64,000 nucleotides of DNA from Pelotalea chapellei (GTDB lineage Bacteria; Desulfobacterota; Desulfuromonadia; Geobacterales; Pseudopelobacteraceae). The notes under the pieces are model-generated. The model saw only the letters and a program-made list of their open reading frames with translations. It was not told the origin of the DNA and did no database searches. Positions 1 through 8,216 of the stretch are shown here, one piece after another. Where the stretch lies: NCBI RefSeq assembly GCF_018531195.1, contig NZ_JAHDYS010000008.1, positions 1 to 64,000 of the forward strand, written 5' to 3'. The position numbers and the translations under genes were made by a program. Numbering within the stretch: the stretch's first letter is position 1; the number at the start of each line of letters is the position of its first letter.

Positions 1-43
1 GTCCTGGAACAGAGAATCTAGTTACTGTCAGTCCAACATACAA

Positions 44-62
44 GGCGTAGCAGCGCTACGCC
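44..62. repeat. Short perfect hairpin upstream of the cytochrome gene
   Basis: The arms ggcgtag and ctacgcc pair perfectly around a short loop. No T-run follows on either strand, so it is not an obvious terminator. Apart from this hairpin I see nothing definite in the first 180 bases; the open frame antisense to the cytochrome gene is a shadow. Confidence 0.35.
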
Positions 63-220
63 GCACAAGGTGGCTTTCGAGGATGGCGGCGAGATGACTG
101 TTTTTCAACAACCTTTTGATGTGATGACTGCTTGCACAGACTTGTTCCGATGATAGCATTAGATGTGTGTAACGTTGCGGCTTGTCTATAGCTTTCAAAA
201 AGTCTGGAAGAGGGGGTCAC

Positions 221-664
221 TTGAAGCCTGCGCACACTTTCCGTACGGTAATTACAGCACTTCTCATGACTGCTGCCGGCAATGGTGTCCCTCATGATGC
301 CGCATGTGGCGATATATCCGGTGTCGATCATTTTGGAAGCATGGTGGATAATGAAGGGGCCACCCACACCTGTCTTTCCTGTCACGATGGAATTGCTGTG
401 AAAGGAGTTGATTATCAGCTTTTCAGCCGTAATTCCCATATGAATGCCTTGGGCAGTCATCCGATCGATGTTTCCTATCCTGCCGAATGGTCAGGCCGTA
501 CCAACTTCGCTTCGAGCACCGAAATCCTGCAGTCCGGGCTTCGTCTGCAGGATGGAAAAGTAACCTGCATCACCTGTCATGATCTGCGTCTGCAGCAGCG
601 GGAACACTATGTTCCGGTCACCATGAACGGCAGTGCACTTTGTCTGACCTGCCATCGGGTTTAA
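221..664 (+). CDS. Small c-type cytochrome with three CxxCH motifs
   Basis: This is a predicted exported haem protein of about 147 residues. Three haem c sites are visible, CLSCH, CITCH and CLTCH, the last only two residues from the C-terminus. A short hydrophobic signal segment (VITALLMTAA) follows the start. I prefer the TTG at 221 because a GGAAGAGGGGG ribosome site lies just upstream; an in-frame TTG at 182 lacks one. CxxCH pairs of this kind are common in electron-transfer cytochromes of Geobacter-type bacteria. The role is inferred to be periplasmic electron transfer; the partner is unknown, and the gene stands alone, facing the convergent kinase gene. Confidence 0.8.
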   Translation: MKPAHTFRTVITALLMTAAGNGVPHDAACGDISGVDHFGSMVDNEGATHTCLSCHDGIAVKGVDYQLFSRNSHMNALGSHPIDVSYPAEWSGRTNFASSTEILQSGLRLQDGKVTCITCHDLRLQQREHYVPVTMNGSALCLTCHRV

Positions 665-759
665 CCTTAAAATTCAGCTCACATGAAGCTCCCTCCCCCT
701 TGAATGGGGAGTAACTTATGAGGCGCGCGTTGCAAATCAGGAAAAATTGTTACCAAAAA

Positions 760-3678
760 TTACAGCACTTGCTTGATTCTCTCCAGCAGAGCTTCCGTGG
801 AAAAAGGTTTCTGGAGATAGTTGACCTGGTCTTCAAGGGTCTCGCCCCGTAGTCCAGGATTCACCGGATATCCGGAAATGTACACCACCCGTAGTCCGGG
901 AATCAGTGTTACCAGTTTATCGTGCAGTTCCGGTCCGCTCATTCCGGGCATGACCACATCAGATATCAGCAGGTCGATGTGCTGGCCCTCTTTAACAAGT
1001 TTCAATGCTGAATGTGGATCAGCGGCGGAAAGGATCTGATATCCCACTTCAGCCAGCATTTCTCCTACCAGATTCCGGACCATCTCGTTGTCTTCTACCA
1101 CCAGCACCACCATATCGTCAGTTCCTTTGCACGGTGGCTCCTGCAGCATATCCACAACCGGTAATTGACACTGGGCGCAGCTCGCGAAATAAATTCTGAA
1201 GCTTGTTCCCTCCCCTTCATGGCTCGAGACGCTGATATGGGCACCGTGTTGTTTGACAACTCCATACACCGTGGCAAGGCCGAGGCCGGTGCCATGACCG
1301 ACCTGCTTCGTGGTGAAGAATGGCTCAAAAATATGGTTCATCACATCGCTGCCCATGCCGCAGCCATTGTCGCGGAAAGAGAGCAACACATACTCTCCCG
1401 GCGCCATGCCGGGATGGAGCCGCGCGGCCTCCCCATCCATGAACACCTTGCATGTTTCGATCACAATGCGTCCCTGATTTTCGAAGGCATCCTGTGCATT
1501 CACAGTCAGATTAAGGATAATCTGTTCGATTCGTGAGCGCTCGGCCTTGATGAAGGCCCCCTGTGGATCGAGCAGAAGGTCAATCGTAATGTTTTCGCGA
1601 ATGGTCCGACGCAGGATGGAGTTGAAGGAGGTGATCACCTCATTAAGGTCGATCGTTTCGGTAGTAACTGTTTGGCAGCGCCCAAAACCGAGTAGCTGTT
1701 GGGTGAGATCCTTGGCTTTATTGGCTGCCGCCATGATGCCGTTTAACCGGGATGCCAGGGGGGTGCCTGCTTCCACGGTGGCAAATGCCATTTCCGTATA
1801 TCCCATGATGGGGGTCAGCAGGTTGTTGAAATCATGGGCGATGCCGCCCGCAAGATGACCGATAGCTTCCATTTTCTGCGCCTGGCGCAACTGGATTTCA
1901 AGTTCATCCCGCTCCTCTTCGGCCTGCTTGCGGGCAGTGATATCGCTGTAAACCCCCTGTGCAATGTGCAAACCGTTCTGCAGCATGGTGGCATAGGCAG
2001 AGTCATGCAGCCAGACCCAGTGCCCATCCTTGTGCTTTATGCGGTATTGAACATCATATGCAGTTCCATGCTCCATCAAGGAGGCGAAAGCTGTAAAAAC
2101 CATCTGCCGGTCATCGGGATGGACTCGTTCAAGCCAGAGCGCCTCACCCCCTGCATAAAGCTCTTCAGGAGTATATCCTTCGATCGCTGTTACAACAGGG
2201 CTGATAAAATGGGTGGTGCCATGTTCATCCGCCTGCCAGCAGACGACCGGCAGATTTTCGACCAGCAGTCGGTAGCGCTCTTCCGATGCCTTGATGGCGG
2301 TGATATCTGAAACTATATGTACTGCGCCGGTGATGACACCATCTTCCCCTATGATTGGATCCACTGTCACTTCAAGCCATTTTTCTTCGATCGAAAGCTG
2401 CAGAGAGGCTCGTTTTTCCGTGTCCAGCATTTGCTGAAACGGGCAGGATGATAGTGGGGTAGTGAATTGGTGGGCAACTGAACAGCAGAGCTGGCCGACG
2501 ATTTCTTCAACATTTTTGCCGAAAATGGTCTGAGTTGCCTTGTTGCAGCGCAGGATACGCCGCTCCAGGTCCATTATCCAGATGGCATCGGCAACGGAAT
2601 CGAAGGTGGTTTGCCAGGCTGCTGCTGCCGCGGCAATCTCCGCCTGCTGCTCTGCCTGGTGGCGGTTTGCCAGTTCGATACGTCTGATCTGGCGCAGCAG
2701 CAGTAAAGTCAGGAACAGCAGGGCTCCACAGGCGGCAGTGGCGATCATGACGTGCTTGTACATGTTTTGCCGCCAGGTGCTCGTGACTTCGTCCGTGTCC
2801 AGGTTTGCAGTTACGATCACCGGATAACCGGCCAGGGAATCGTAGGAGATGATGCGGGCACTCGGTTCCAGTAAAGCCTGTCCAGCCTTAATATGGAAGA
2901 TTCCTCTGGGAGATCGGGGCAGCTGCTGGCGGAAGAGGAAGGACTTGCGGAAATCAGTCTTGAGATCGGTGTCTTTGGCAGGTTCTGTCAGCAGCAGGGC
3001 GCCATCATTGCGGACCATGACGATGCGCCCCCGCTTTCCAAGTTCCAGGGAACGGTAAAATTCCATGAAATACTCCGCTTGGAAACCGATGGCTACTACC
3101 CCTGTGAAAGTGCCGTTGGCGGAACGGACCGGGCGGGAGATGGTGAAGCGCCAGTTGTTGTGCAGGCGGCTCTTGAACGGTCGTGAGATGAAAGGGGTGT
3201 CGTCCATGGGGTTATTCCGGTGATGGACGAAGTAATCCCGGTCAGCGACTTCGGTGGTCGTGGTCGGCAAATCCAGCGAATGGGCGAAGAGGGTGCCGTG
3301 TCGGTCCACCAGCACGATGGCATTAGCCTGAGGAATTTTGCGGGGGTGGCGTCTGTAGAATTCGCGGAGGTACTCGCTGTTCACGTTGTCGATGCCGCCT
3401 TGGGATTCGATGTGCTGGATGGCGTCCAGCAGAAGCCCGTCCATCTCGCCGAAGGCACGTTCGGCATGCTCGCGCAGGGCGCGTGCGTATCCTCGCGACT
3501 GCAGTTCCGCCGCATGAATCGTCAGACGATATTCCTCACGGGCTTGCAAGGCTGAAAAACAGATGATCGACAGGATCAGTATGATCACTGTGACAATGAT
3601 GTATCGTTTGAAAGCGCGGTAGTCTGGCTGGCTGTTTTTCATTGAGTTTTTTGGAAAATCTACAGTCGTAACCTGCAT
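760..3678 (-). CDS. Membrane hybrid histidine kinase: Cache-PAS-PAS-HisKA-HATPase-REC
   Basis: Sensor kinase of about 972 residues. In order it has a TM helix (about 26-46), an extracytoplasmic Cache-like sensor (about 50-305), a second TM helix, two PAS domains, a HisKA dimerisation domain with the phospho-accepting His in GGIAHDFNN, an HATPase domain (DNGCGMG, GHGTGLGLA), and a C-terminal receiver with the acceptor Asp in LLISDVVMPG and the conserved Lys in LQKPFS. The ATG at 3678 has an AGAGG ribosome site; the longest frame reaches 3744 without one. No separate response regulator is adjacent, so its output probably passes through the attached receiver to an unlinked partner. The ligand cannot be predicted. 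Confidence 0.9.
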   Translation of the reverse strand: MQVTTVDFPKNSMKNSQPDYRAFKRYIIVTVIILILSIICFSALQAREEYRLTIHAAELQSRGYARALREHAERAFGEMDGLLLDAIQHIESQGGIDNVNSEYLREFYRRHPRKIPQANAIVLVDRHGTLFAHSLDLPTTTTEVADRDYFVHHRNNPMDDTPFISRPFKSRLHNNWRFTISRPVRSANGTFTGVVAIGFQAEYFMEFYRSLELGKRGRIVMVRNDGALLLTEPAKDTDLKTDFRKSFLFRQQLPRSPRGIFHIKAGQALLEPSARIISYDSLAGYPVIVTANLDTDEVTSTWRQNMYKHVMIATAACGALLFLTLLLLRQIRRIELANRHQAEQQAEIAAAAAAWQTTFDSVADAIWIMDLERRILRCNKATQTIFGKNVEEIVGQLCCSVAHQFTTPLSSCPFQQMLDTEKRASLQLSIEEKWLEVTVDPIIGEDGVITGAVHIVSDITAIKASEERYRLLVENLPVVCWQADEHGTTHFISPVVTAIEGYTPEELYAGGEALWLERVHPDDRQMVFTAFASLMEHGTAYDVQYRIKHKDGHWVWLHDSAYATMLQNGLHIAQGVYSDITARKQAEEERDELEIQLRQAQKMEAIGHLAGGIAHDFNNLLTPIMGYTEMAFATVEAGTPLASRLNGIMAAANKAKDLTQQLLGFGRCQTVTTETIDLNEVITSFNSILRRTIRENITIDLLLDPQGAFIKAERSRIEQIILNLTVNAQDAFENQGRIVIETCKVFMDGEAARLHPGMAPGEYVLLSFRDNGCGMGSDVMNHIFEPFFTTKQVGHGTGLGLATVYGVVKQHGAHISVSSHEGEGTSFRIYFASCAQCQLPVVDMLQEPPCKGTDDMVVLVVEDNEMVRNLVGEMLAEVGYQILSAADPHSALKLVKEGQHIDLLISDVVMPGMSGPELHDKLVTLIPGLRVVYISGYPVNPGLRGETLEDQVNYLQKPFSTEALLERIKQVL

Positions 3679-3770
3679 CTCGTTTTTCCTCTGAGGGAAC
3701 ATTGGAACTGCTGTAAACAAATTACATGTGCATTCTTGCATCACATCTTCGTCACCTTATCATAAATTAA

Positions 3771-3805
3771 AATAGGGCCGGCATAACTATTTCATATGCC
3801 GGCCC
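3771..3805 (-). terminator. Terminator between the DUF3592 gene and the hybrid kinase
   Basis: A perfect 10-bp stem (gggccggcat at 3775-3784 with atgccggccc at 3796-3805) has an 11-nt loop. Read on the minus strand it is followed by a T-rich stretch, placing it at the end of the DUF3592 transcript. Confidence 0.6.
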
Positions 3806-3873
3806 GCTATGGAATGAGGTGTCTGTGGGAGACCGTCTCCCGTCAAGTGGTGGGGAATTCAAGTCGATAATTT

Positions 3874-4377
3874 TTACTTGTAACGTTTTGGTTCGAGCTG
3901 TCTCCGGAACAGCCAGAGCAGCAGGGGAAGGAGCAGGAAGCCTATGCCGAGCCCGAGCAGACTGGCCATCGTGTTCCAGGACGTGCGCGCTTCAAGAACT
4001 GTTTCTTTCGGGTTCGATGGGGAATAGTAGATGTCGACCTCGCGCCCGACAGGATATTTCGCCACCGCTTCGTGCGCCTCTGCCTCGCCGCTGCCAAAGC
4101 GGAAGTCGCCATATCTGACCCGCCTTACGCAGAAGGTCTCTTCGCTGTCCTTATACGTGCCGCAGATTTCCGCTCGCCACCACGGCGCCCGCCGGGTGCT
4201 GGAGCGCCGATCAGCAAATGATTTGGTGATGAGCCCCTTGCGCGAGGGCCATTTCTCCGCCGTAGCCATCTTGCCCATCTCGATGGGAACGGCCACTATC
4301 GTGAACAGCCCGAATAGAATCCCGGCCAGCAGAACATACCCTAACAATTTTCCCAGTATCTGTTTAATGGCGTTCAT
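3874..4377 (-). CDS. DUF3592-family membrane protein
   Basis: This 167-residue protein has an N-terminal TM helix (about 11-31), a soluble central domain and a C-terminal TM helix (about 135-156). The stretch YPVGREVDIYYSPSNPKETV matches the usual DUF3592 pattern, where a YPVG..V.VYY.P.NP segment precedes the second helix. A GAGGAG ribosome site lies upstream of the ATG. Family members are uncharacterised membrane proteins, so I assign no function. It is followed by a strong terminator and appears monocistronic. Confidence 0.75.
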   Translation of the reverse strand: MNAIKQILGKLLGYVLLAGILFGLFTIVAVPIEMGKMATAEKWPSRKGLITKSFADRRSSTRRAPWWRAEICGTYKDSEETFCVRRVRYGDFRFGSGEAEAHEAVAKYPVGREVDIYYSPSNPKETVLEARTSWNTMASLLGLGIGFLLLPLLLWLFRRQLEPKRYK

Positions 4378-4463
4378 GGCCGTATCGGCTCCTCTGCTCG
4401 ATTAAATCCCAAAGAAATACATTCTATTTGCTGACCAATATTTCCTGTGATATTGTATGTAAT

Positions 4464-4898
4464 ATGAATTACCGATTTGTTCTTGATGCAAATGTTCTGG
4501 TAACTGCCCTTTGCAACCGTGATGGAGCATCGCATCTTCTGATTCGATGGGCTTTGGCAGATAAAATATCACTCTTGGCATCGCCTCCGCTCTGGCTAGA
4601 ATATGAGGCGGTACTCAAGCGGCCGGAAATAAGGTTACGCCACGGTATTTCAATTGAAAATCTGGAGATTGTTCTGGACACCCTGGCCGCTCATGTAGAA
4701 CCGGTTCATTTGAGCTATTTATGGCGGCCTCAATTGCGTGACCCAAATGATGAAATGGTGCTGGAAACCGCACTGAATGCCGCTGCTGATGCGCTGGTGA
4801 CTTTTAACACGAAAGATTTTGTTGATGCTGCTAGCCGGTTTTCTCTGAAATTAATCACACCGGCTGAATGCATCAAGTTGACAGGAGATATATCATGA
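4464..4898 (+). CDS. PIN-domain toxin (predicted ribonuclease)
   Basis: This is a 144-residue PIN-domain protein of the putative toxin-antitoxin PIN family. The N-terminus FVLDANVLV carries the first metal-binding Asp; further acidic residues lie in WLEYEAVL and RDPNDEMVLE and near VTFNTKDF. I prefer the ATG at 4464 (MNYRFVLD), which begins directly at the PIN fold; the longer frame from 4428 adds residues outside it. Its stop overlaps the start of the next gene in an ATGA, typical of a co-translated toxin-antitoxin pair. Family knowledge predicts Mg-dependent RNA cleavage held in check by the partner. Confidence 0.8.
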   Translation: MNYRFVLDANVLVTALCNRDGASHLLIRWALADKISLLASPPLWLEYEAVLKRPEIRLRHGISIENLEIVLDTLAAHVEPVHLSYLWRPQLRDPNDEMVLETALNAAADALVTFNTKDFVDAASRFSLKLITPAECIKLTGDIS

Positions 4899-5137
4899 GT
4901 CAATACGCCCTTCGAATACCTGATTCCCTCGCAGGTTACGCTAAAGAGCTGGCACGCGAAGATAATGTTTCTCTCAATCAGTTTATCGTGATTGCCCTTG
5001 CCGAGAAAGTATCTGCTTTGAAGACAGAAGCATTCTTCAGAGAGCGGGCTGAACGTGCTAATCCTGAAAAGGCGTTAAGTATTCTCGATTCGGTCAAGAA
5101 GATCCCTCCGATTTCGGGAGACGAACTACCTGGCTAA
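4895..5137 (+). CDS. Ribbon-helix-helix antitoxin partner of the PIN toxin
   Basis: This 80-residue protein begins with a ribbon-helix-helix-like segment (YALRIPDSLAGYAKELA, then NVSLNQFIVIAL), as in Arc/HicB-type antitoxins. The remainder is a charged tail likely to wrap the toxin. The ATG at 4895 follows ACAGGAG and overlaps the toxin stop by 4 nt. Toxin-first order is less usual but common in PIN/RHH modules. It is inferred to neutralise the toxin and repress the pair. Confidence 0.7.
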   Translation: MSQYALRIPDSLAGYAKELAREDNVSLNQFIVIALAEKVSALKTEAFFRERAERANPEKALSILDSVKKIPPISGDELPG

Positions 5138-5285
5138 CTTCCCTACATGATTGGTCATGAGGCAATAAGAGTGAATTATTGCGCCATAACGAGTGACGGA
5201 CGACTCCAGGTACGAGAGAAATTGTTCCCGATCTCGACGACTCTTGAAGATATCTTTCAATAAATTTTTGCAATATTACCTAAAA

Positions 5286-5295
5286 TGATATATCA
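5286..5295. promoter_or_regulatory. Possible hicAB operator palindrome
   Basis: A perfect 10-bp palindrome, tgatatatca, lies 8 nt before the hicA start in a very AT-rich stretch. HicB-type antitoxins repress their own promoters through palindromes, but this site is short and could be chance. Confidence 0.3.
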
Positions 5296-5303
5296 ATATA
5301 AGC

Positions 5304-5489
5304 ATGAACGGCAAAGAAATCATAAAAAAGCTCAAAGCACTGGGATGGGAAATCAAGTCCATCAACGGTAGCCATCACCAGATGATAAAAGATGGTGTTA
5401 AGGTCACTGTGCCGGTTCACGGAACGCAAGACATTAAAATCAAAACCTTGCTTTCCATAGAGAAACAATCGGGGGTAAAACTAAAATGA
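5304..5489 (+). CDS. hicA: HicA-family mRNA interferase toxin
   Basis: This 61-residue protein has the HicA double-stranded-RNA-binding-like fold signature. ELIKKLKALGW-type spacing is followed by NGSHHQM, whose His24/His25 include the expected catalytic His, and then a VPVHG segment. The length is typical (about 60). Family knowledge predicts ribosome-independent mRNA cleavage. It overlaps hicB in an ATGA. I see no clear Shine-Dalgarno upstream, which would keep toxin output low. Confidence 0.88.
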   Translation: MNGKEIIKKLKALGWEIKSINGSHHQMIKDGVKVTVPVHGTQDIKIKTLLSIEKQSGVKLK

Positions 5490-5905
5490 AAATCGAATAT
5501 CCGGCTATATTTGATCCTGCCGATGAAGGTGGATACACTATTACCTTCCCTGACTTCCCTGAAGCCATCAGTGAAGGGGATACACTTGAAGAAGCTAATT
5601 ACAACGCCATAGAAGTATTGGACCTAACTCTTAAATCAAGGATGGAAGATAACGAGATTATCCCTCTTCCACACTCTGAATCAGGGGCTAACGTGCATAT
5701 GATTGCGCCGGATGTCAACATTCAGGCGGCTCTTCTCGTCAAGTTAAATCGAGGAGAGAAAAAGTTCTCAGACCTTGCACGAACGCTAGGCACCTCATGG
5801 CCTGCGGTATCCCGCTTGGAAGATCCAAAGCATTGGCCGTCCCTTCGTCAACTGGATAAGATAGCGGCGGCCCTAGGTAAGCGATTAGTGTTATCTCTCG
5901 AATAA
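5486..5905 (+). CDS. hicB: HicB-family antitoxin with HTH tail
   Basis: This 139-residue protein has an N-terminal HicB partial RNase H-like domain (YPAIFDPADEGGYTITFPDFPEA, with GDTLEEA). A C-terminal DNA-binding helix-turn-helix follows (ALLVKLNRGEKKFSDLARTLGTSWPAVSRL). It is the usual partner of HicA and is translationally coupled to it. It should both bind the toxin and repress the promoter. Confidence 0.88.
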   Translation: MKIEYPAIFDPADEGGYTITFPDFPEAISEGDTLEEANYNAIEVLDLTLKSRMEDNEIIPLPHSESGANVHMIAPDVNIQAALLVKLNRGEKKFSDLARTLGTSWPAVSRLEDPKHWPSLRQLDKIAAALGKRLVLSLE

Positions 5906-6120
5906 CTATTCCAACTGCCTCGGTTTGTCTTTATTTTGTATGGTTTCCTTTCGCTGCCTTGCAGAATCCTTCTTCGATAAGTAGGGGAATCACATAGCTT
6001 AAATATTGTGGTGAATATCCATTCTTTATCAACATTGCTCCTATTGAACCATTTGGCGGATTGTCTCTGCCAGACCTTTTCCAGGGTCGGACCAAACCAA
6101 CGCCACGATTTACTTCAGGT
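5906..6120. other. Intergenic stretch between hicB and the RAYT gene
   Basis: No gene is seen. It contains the left arm of the inverted repeat that brackets the transposase gene (see 6084). The rest is AT-rich without recognisable motifs. Confidence 0.5.
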
Positions 6121-7011
6121 TTATTCCCAAAAATAACAGTTATTCAGGCTTAGAGCTTCGTTTTCGAGGTCAAAAACGGCCTTGTAAGGAACTGGTTCTT
6201 CCCTAAGAATGCAGACGTCGTCTTGCTGCCTCTCAATTCTTCTGCTGGCGGCCTTCATCCCAAGTCTTGCCTTTATTGCTTCAACGTAATAACCACTGCC
6301 CACGGCAATAGCATCTGTCCAACGATTGTCCCTCTTACTTTCACTGTTCTGCAAGGCGTCCTGGACCCATTGCCGATGATGATCGGCAAAAGATTCATTT
6401 GCGGGGACACCGCAGAATTCATGCAGTCCCTGACGGTCAATCACGCCATACCGCATAGGTGGGTTCTGGATTTCGTTGAAGCCGCCTGCCTCCCACTCCG
6501 ATGGATGCTTTACCACTCCTGCGCGGACCATATTTAGATCGATGTACACAAGGCAACGGATCAGATGCTCATTCCGCTCGATTGCAGTGGCGTGGTAGCG
6601 ATCTTCCCAGAACGCACCTTTCCGATCTTTACGCAGATTGAATTCCTGGGCGGTCCTCCCGGCTATCAGCTGGATACTATTGGGGATGACATCAGGGCCA
6701 CTGTCGACAACCAGCAGATGAATATGGTTGGAGGTCACCACGTAGTTGAGCACCCGCAGGCCGAAACGTTTCTTGGCTTCAAATAGCCACGAATGACAGC
6801 GCCTCCGGTCCTTTTCGAATTTGAGGAGAAATTCCTTTTTGTGGCAGCGGTGGGTGATATGCCACACCTGCCCGGGGATGTGATGACGGTTTGCTCGTGC
6901 CATTTTCTTAAAGACTCGTTTTTAGTACAAAAAAAGGGTGTTTAAGGCCGAAATGAGGCCGATTTTTGGATGAAATTTATGTTATTGCAGGACGTTAGCT
7001 TGGTCCGACCC
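6084..7011. mobile_element. RAYT gene bracketed by 21-bp inverted repeats
   Basis: A 21-bp inverted repeat (left arm 6084-6104, right arm 6991-7011, 18 of 21 matching) flanks the transposase gene. Its perfect 12-bp core is gggtcggaccaa on the left and ttggtccgaccc on the right. The bracketed segment is 928 bp. No target duplication is obvious outside the arms. RAYT genes are normally surrounded by REP-type palindromes, so the arms may be the cognate recognition sequences; that link is inference. Confidence 0.6.
6121..6903 (-). CDS. REP-associated tyrosine transposase (Y1_Tnp/RAYT type)
   Basis: This 260-residue HUH-type transposase has its paired metal-binding histidines in SNHIHLLV (His60, His62). 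The likely catalytic Tyr is Tyr120 in VYIDLNMVRAGVV. The N-terminal MARANRHHIPGQVWHITHRC opening is typical of this family, and the C-terminal third is variable. It differs from IS200/IS605 TnpA by its longer C-terminus and by standing alone without TnpB. Related enzymes cleave and join single-stranded REP hairpins. The frame is intact, so it may still be active. Confidence 0.85.
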   Translation of the reverse strand: MARANRHHIPGQVWHITHRCHKKEFLLKFEKDRRRCHSWLFEAKKRFGLRVLNYVVTSNHIHLLVVDSGPDVIPNSIQLIAGRTAQEFNLRKDRKGAFWEDRYHATAIERNEHLIRCLVYIDLNMVRAGVVKHPSEWEAGGFNEIQNPPMRYGVIDRQGLHEFCGVPANESFADHHRQWVQDALQNSESKRDNRWTDAIAVGSGYYVEAIKARLGMKAASRRIERQQDDVCILREEPVPYKAVFDLENEALSLNNCYFWE

Positions 7012-7154
7012 AAGCCACACACATCACAACGGGGCTGCGCCCTTGACCCGCGCCGGGACGCTTCTCAGCCCCGGTCGGTGTCCAAGGGCCTGGTTATCAC
7101 CGATTTCGCCTATTAACTGCTCAATACGGAAACCAGCTCCCGCAAAAATCATCC

Positions 7155-7781
7155 TTAGGGGAATCGATTGATCTCCGGAAATTCACCATCTGACTCCCAA
7201 AGACAGGGGACGGAGCGCATGCGTACCTTCCAACCGTTGCGGGTGGGATGGTAGCGACGATAGAAGGTCACGAAATTTTTGTCCTTCGGCTGGCAGCTTA
7301 CTGAGACAAGATTGTCAACTCCCTTTATGAAAATCTTCCTCCAATCAGCCTTTCCTGTCTGGGCAAGATAGATTGGTTCTAGACGCCCGTTGGACGCGAG
7401 AGCTACAACACGCTGTAGATGGTTATTCACTACTTGAACAGGAAAGGTCAAAGGGCCATTGTAGGAGCCTGCGGCTTGTGTCAGATCCACCGACACAAGG
7501 TAGCTTGGAGCAGGGGCTCCGCGAAGTGGGATGGGATCCAGTCGGGCCAAAGCGGCATCGAGGGTGAGACGGTCAAGTATTTGGCCCTTGCAGCCCCGCA
7601 GTTCCAAGACTGCAGGGGCTTGGGAACTGGACTCACCAGTCGCCCATTCCCGATCAACCACGCTGGGGCTTAACGCGGGGTCCAACACCAGCGACAAACG
7701 ATTGCAACCAATCTGGATATCATCAGCTGCATGAACGACCGAGTTGATGCTGAACATACCGACAAGTAGTAATATTATCAT
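7155..7781 (-). CDS. Predicted periplasmic protein of unknown function
   Basis: This 208-residue protein begins with a short signal peptide (MIILLLVGMFSINSVVHAAD) and has four cysteines in the mature part (GCNRL, RGCKG, SCQPK, PCLWE) that could form two disulphides. I do not recognise the family. It starts only 5 bp after the stop of the upstream gene, which carries a cell-wall-hydrolase-associated motif. An immunity or chaperone role for that product is a reasonable guess, but only from position and export. Confidence 0.55.
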   Translation of the reverse strand: MIILLLVGMFSINSVVHAADDIQIGCNRLSLVLDPALSPSVVDREWATGESSSQAPAVLELRGCKGQILDRLTLDAALARLDPIPLRGAPAPSYLVSVDLTQAAGSYNGPLTFPVQVVNNHLQRVVALASNGRLEPIYLAQTGKADWRKIFIKGVDNLVSVSCQPKDKNFVTFYRRYHPTRNGWKVRMRSVPCLWESDGEFPEINRFP

Positions 7782-7786
7782 GCGCT

Positions 7787-8167
7787 TTATGGTATTCTGG
7801 GAACCTCAATCCCTGCAATCAAACCTTCGTTGGTTTCAATCGCTTTCATAAGAACATCGATCTGTGAAGATACATTCTTTTCCAAATCAACCCCTGCCTT
7901 TTTAAGCTCGGCCAAATAGTGGGTCGTGTCGTTTTCGCTGGGCGGCGTTAGCCTGTCAATGGCATTACGCACTTTCATTGCACCGTACTTGTTGATGTAA
8001 AGATTCTTTTGCGCGGCACGACCCTCGTCCAGGTTGGCAAAGACGGCAAAGTGGCCTACTGCTCCTGATACCGAGCCGATCTTGGTTAAGGCATCCCTGC
8101 CGGGAGATAAGGGGACAGCGGGAGATAAGGGGACAGGCACCAATTGCACGGCTGGATGTTCATTCAA
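7787..8167 (-). pseudogene. Probable 3' remnant of a cell-wall-targeting (P5-like) protein
   Basis: The C-terminal part, from about GRDALTKIG, contains FAVFANLDEG followed by IDRLTPPSENDTTHYLAEL. This resembles the module in phage structural protein P5-like and peptidoglycan-effector proteins, where an FAxF.t...G helix is followed by a PPxENDT motif. The first 20 or so residues are not protein-like; they are a translation of a repeated ggggaca sequence and its hairpin. The natural N-terminus therefore seems lost at the repeat. Resemblance is from memory of the motif, so the family call is tentative. Confidence 0.45.
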
Positions 8168-8187
8168 TTAGGTGCCTGTCCCTTTAT
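8101..8187. repeat. REP-like hairpin with gggagataaggggaca tandem copies
   Basis: The inverted repeat gggacaggcacc (8130-8141) and ggtgcctgtccc (8171-8182) extends to ataaggggacaggcacc on one side, with a similar arm in the complement. Just beside it gggagataaggggaca occurs twice in tandem (8102 and 8120). The hairpin covers the 5' end of the truncated reading frame at 7787-8167. Confidence 0.6.
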
Positions 8188-8216
8188 TGCTATGCTTTTC
8201 CCTGGCATAACTTGAT

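Noticed and set aside
56-460. 134-codon frame antisense to the cytochrome
   Set aside because: Overlaps the three haem motifs of the sense gene and has no protein-like features.
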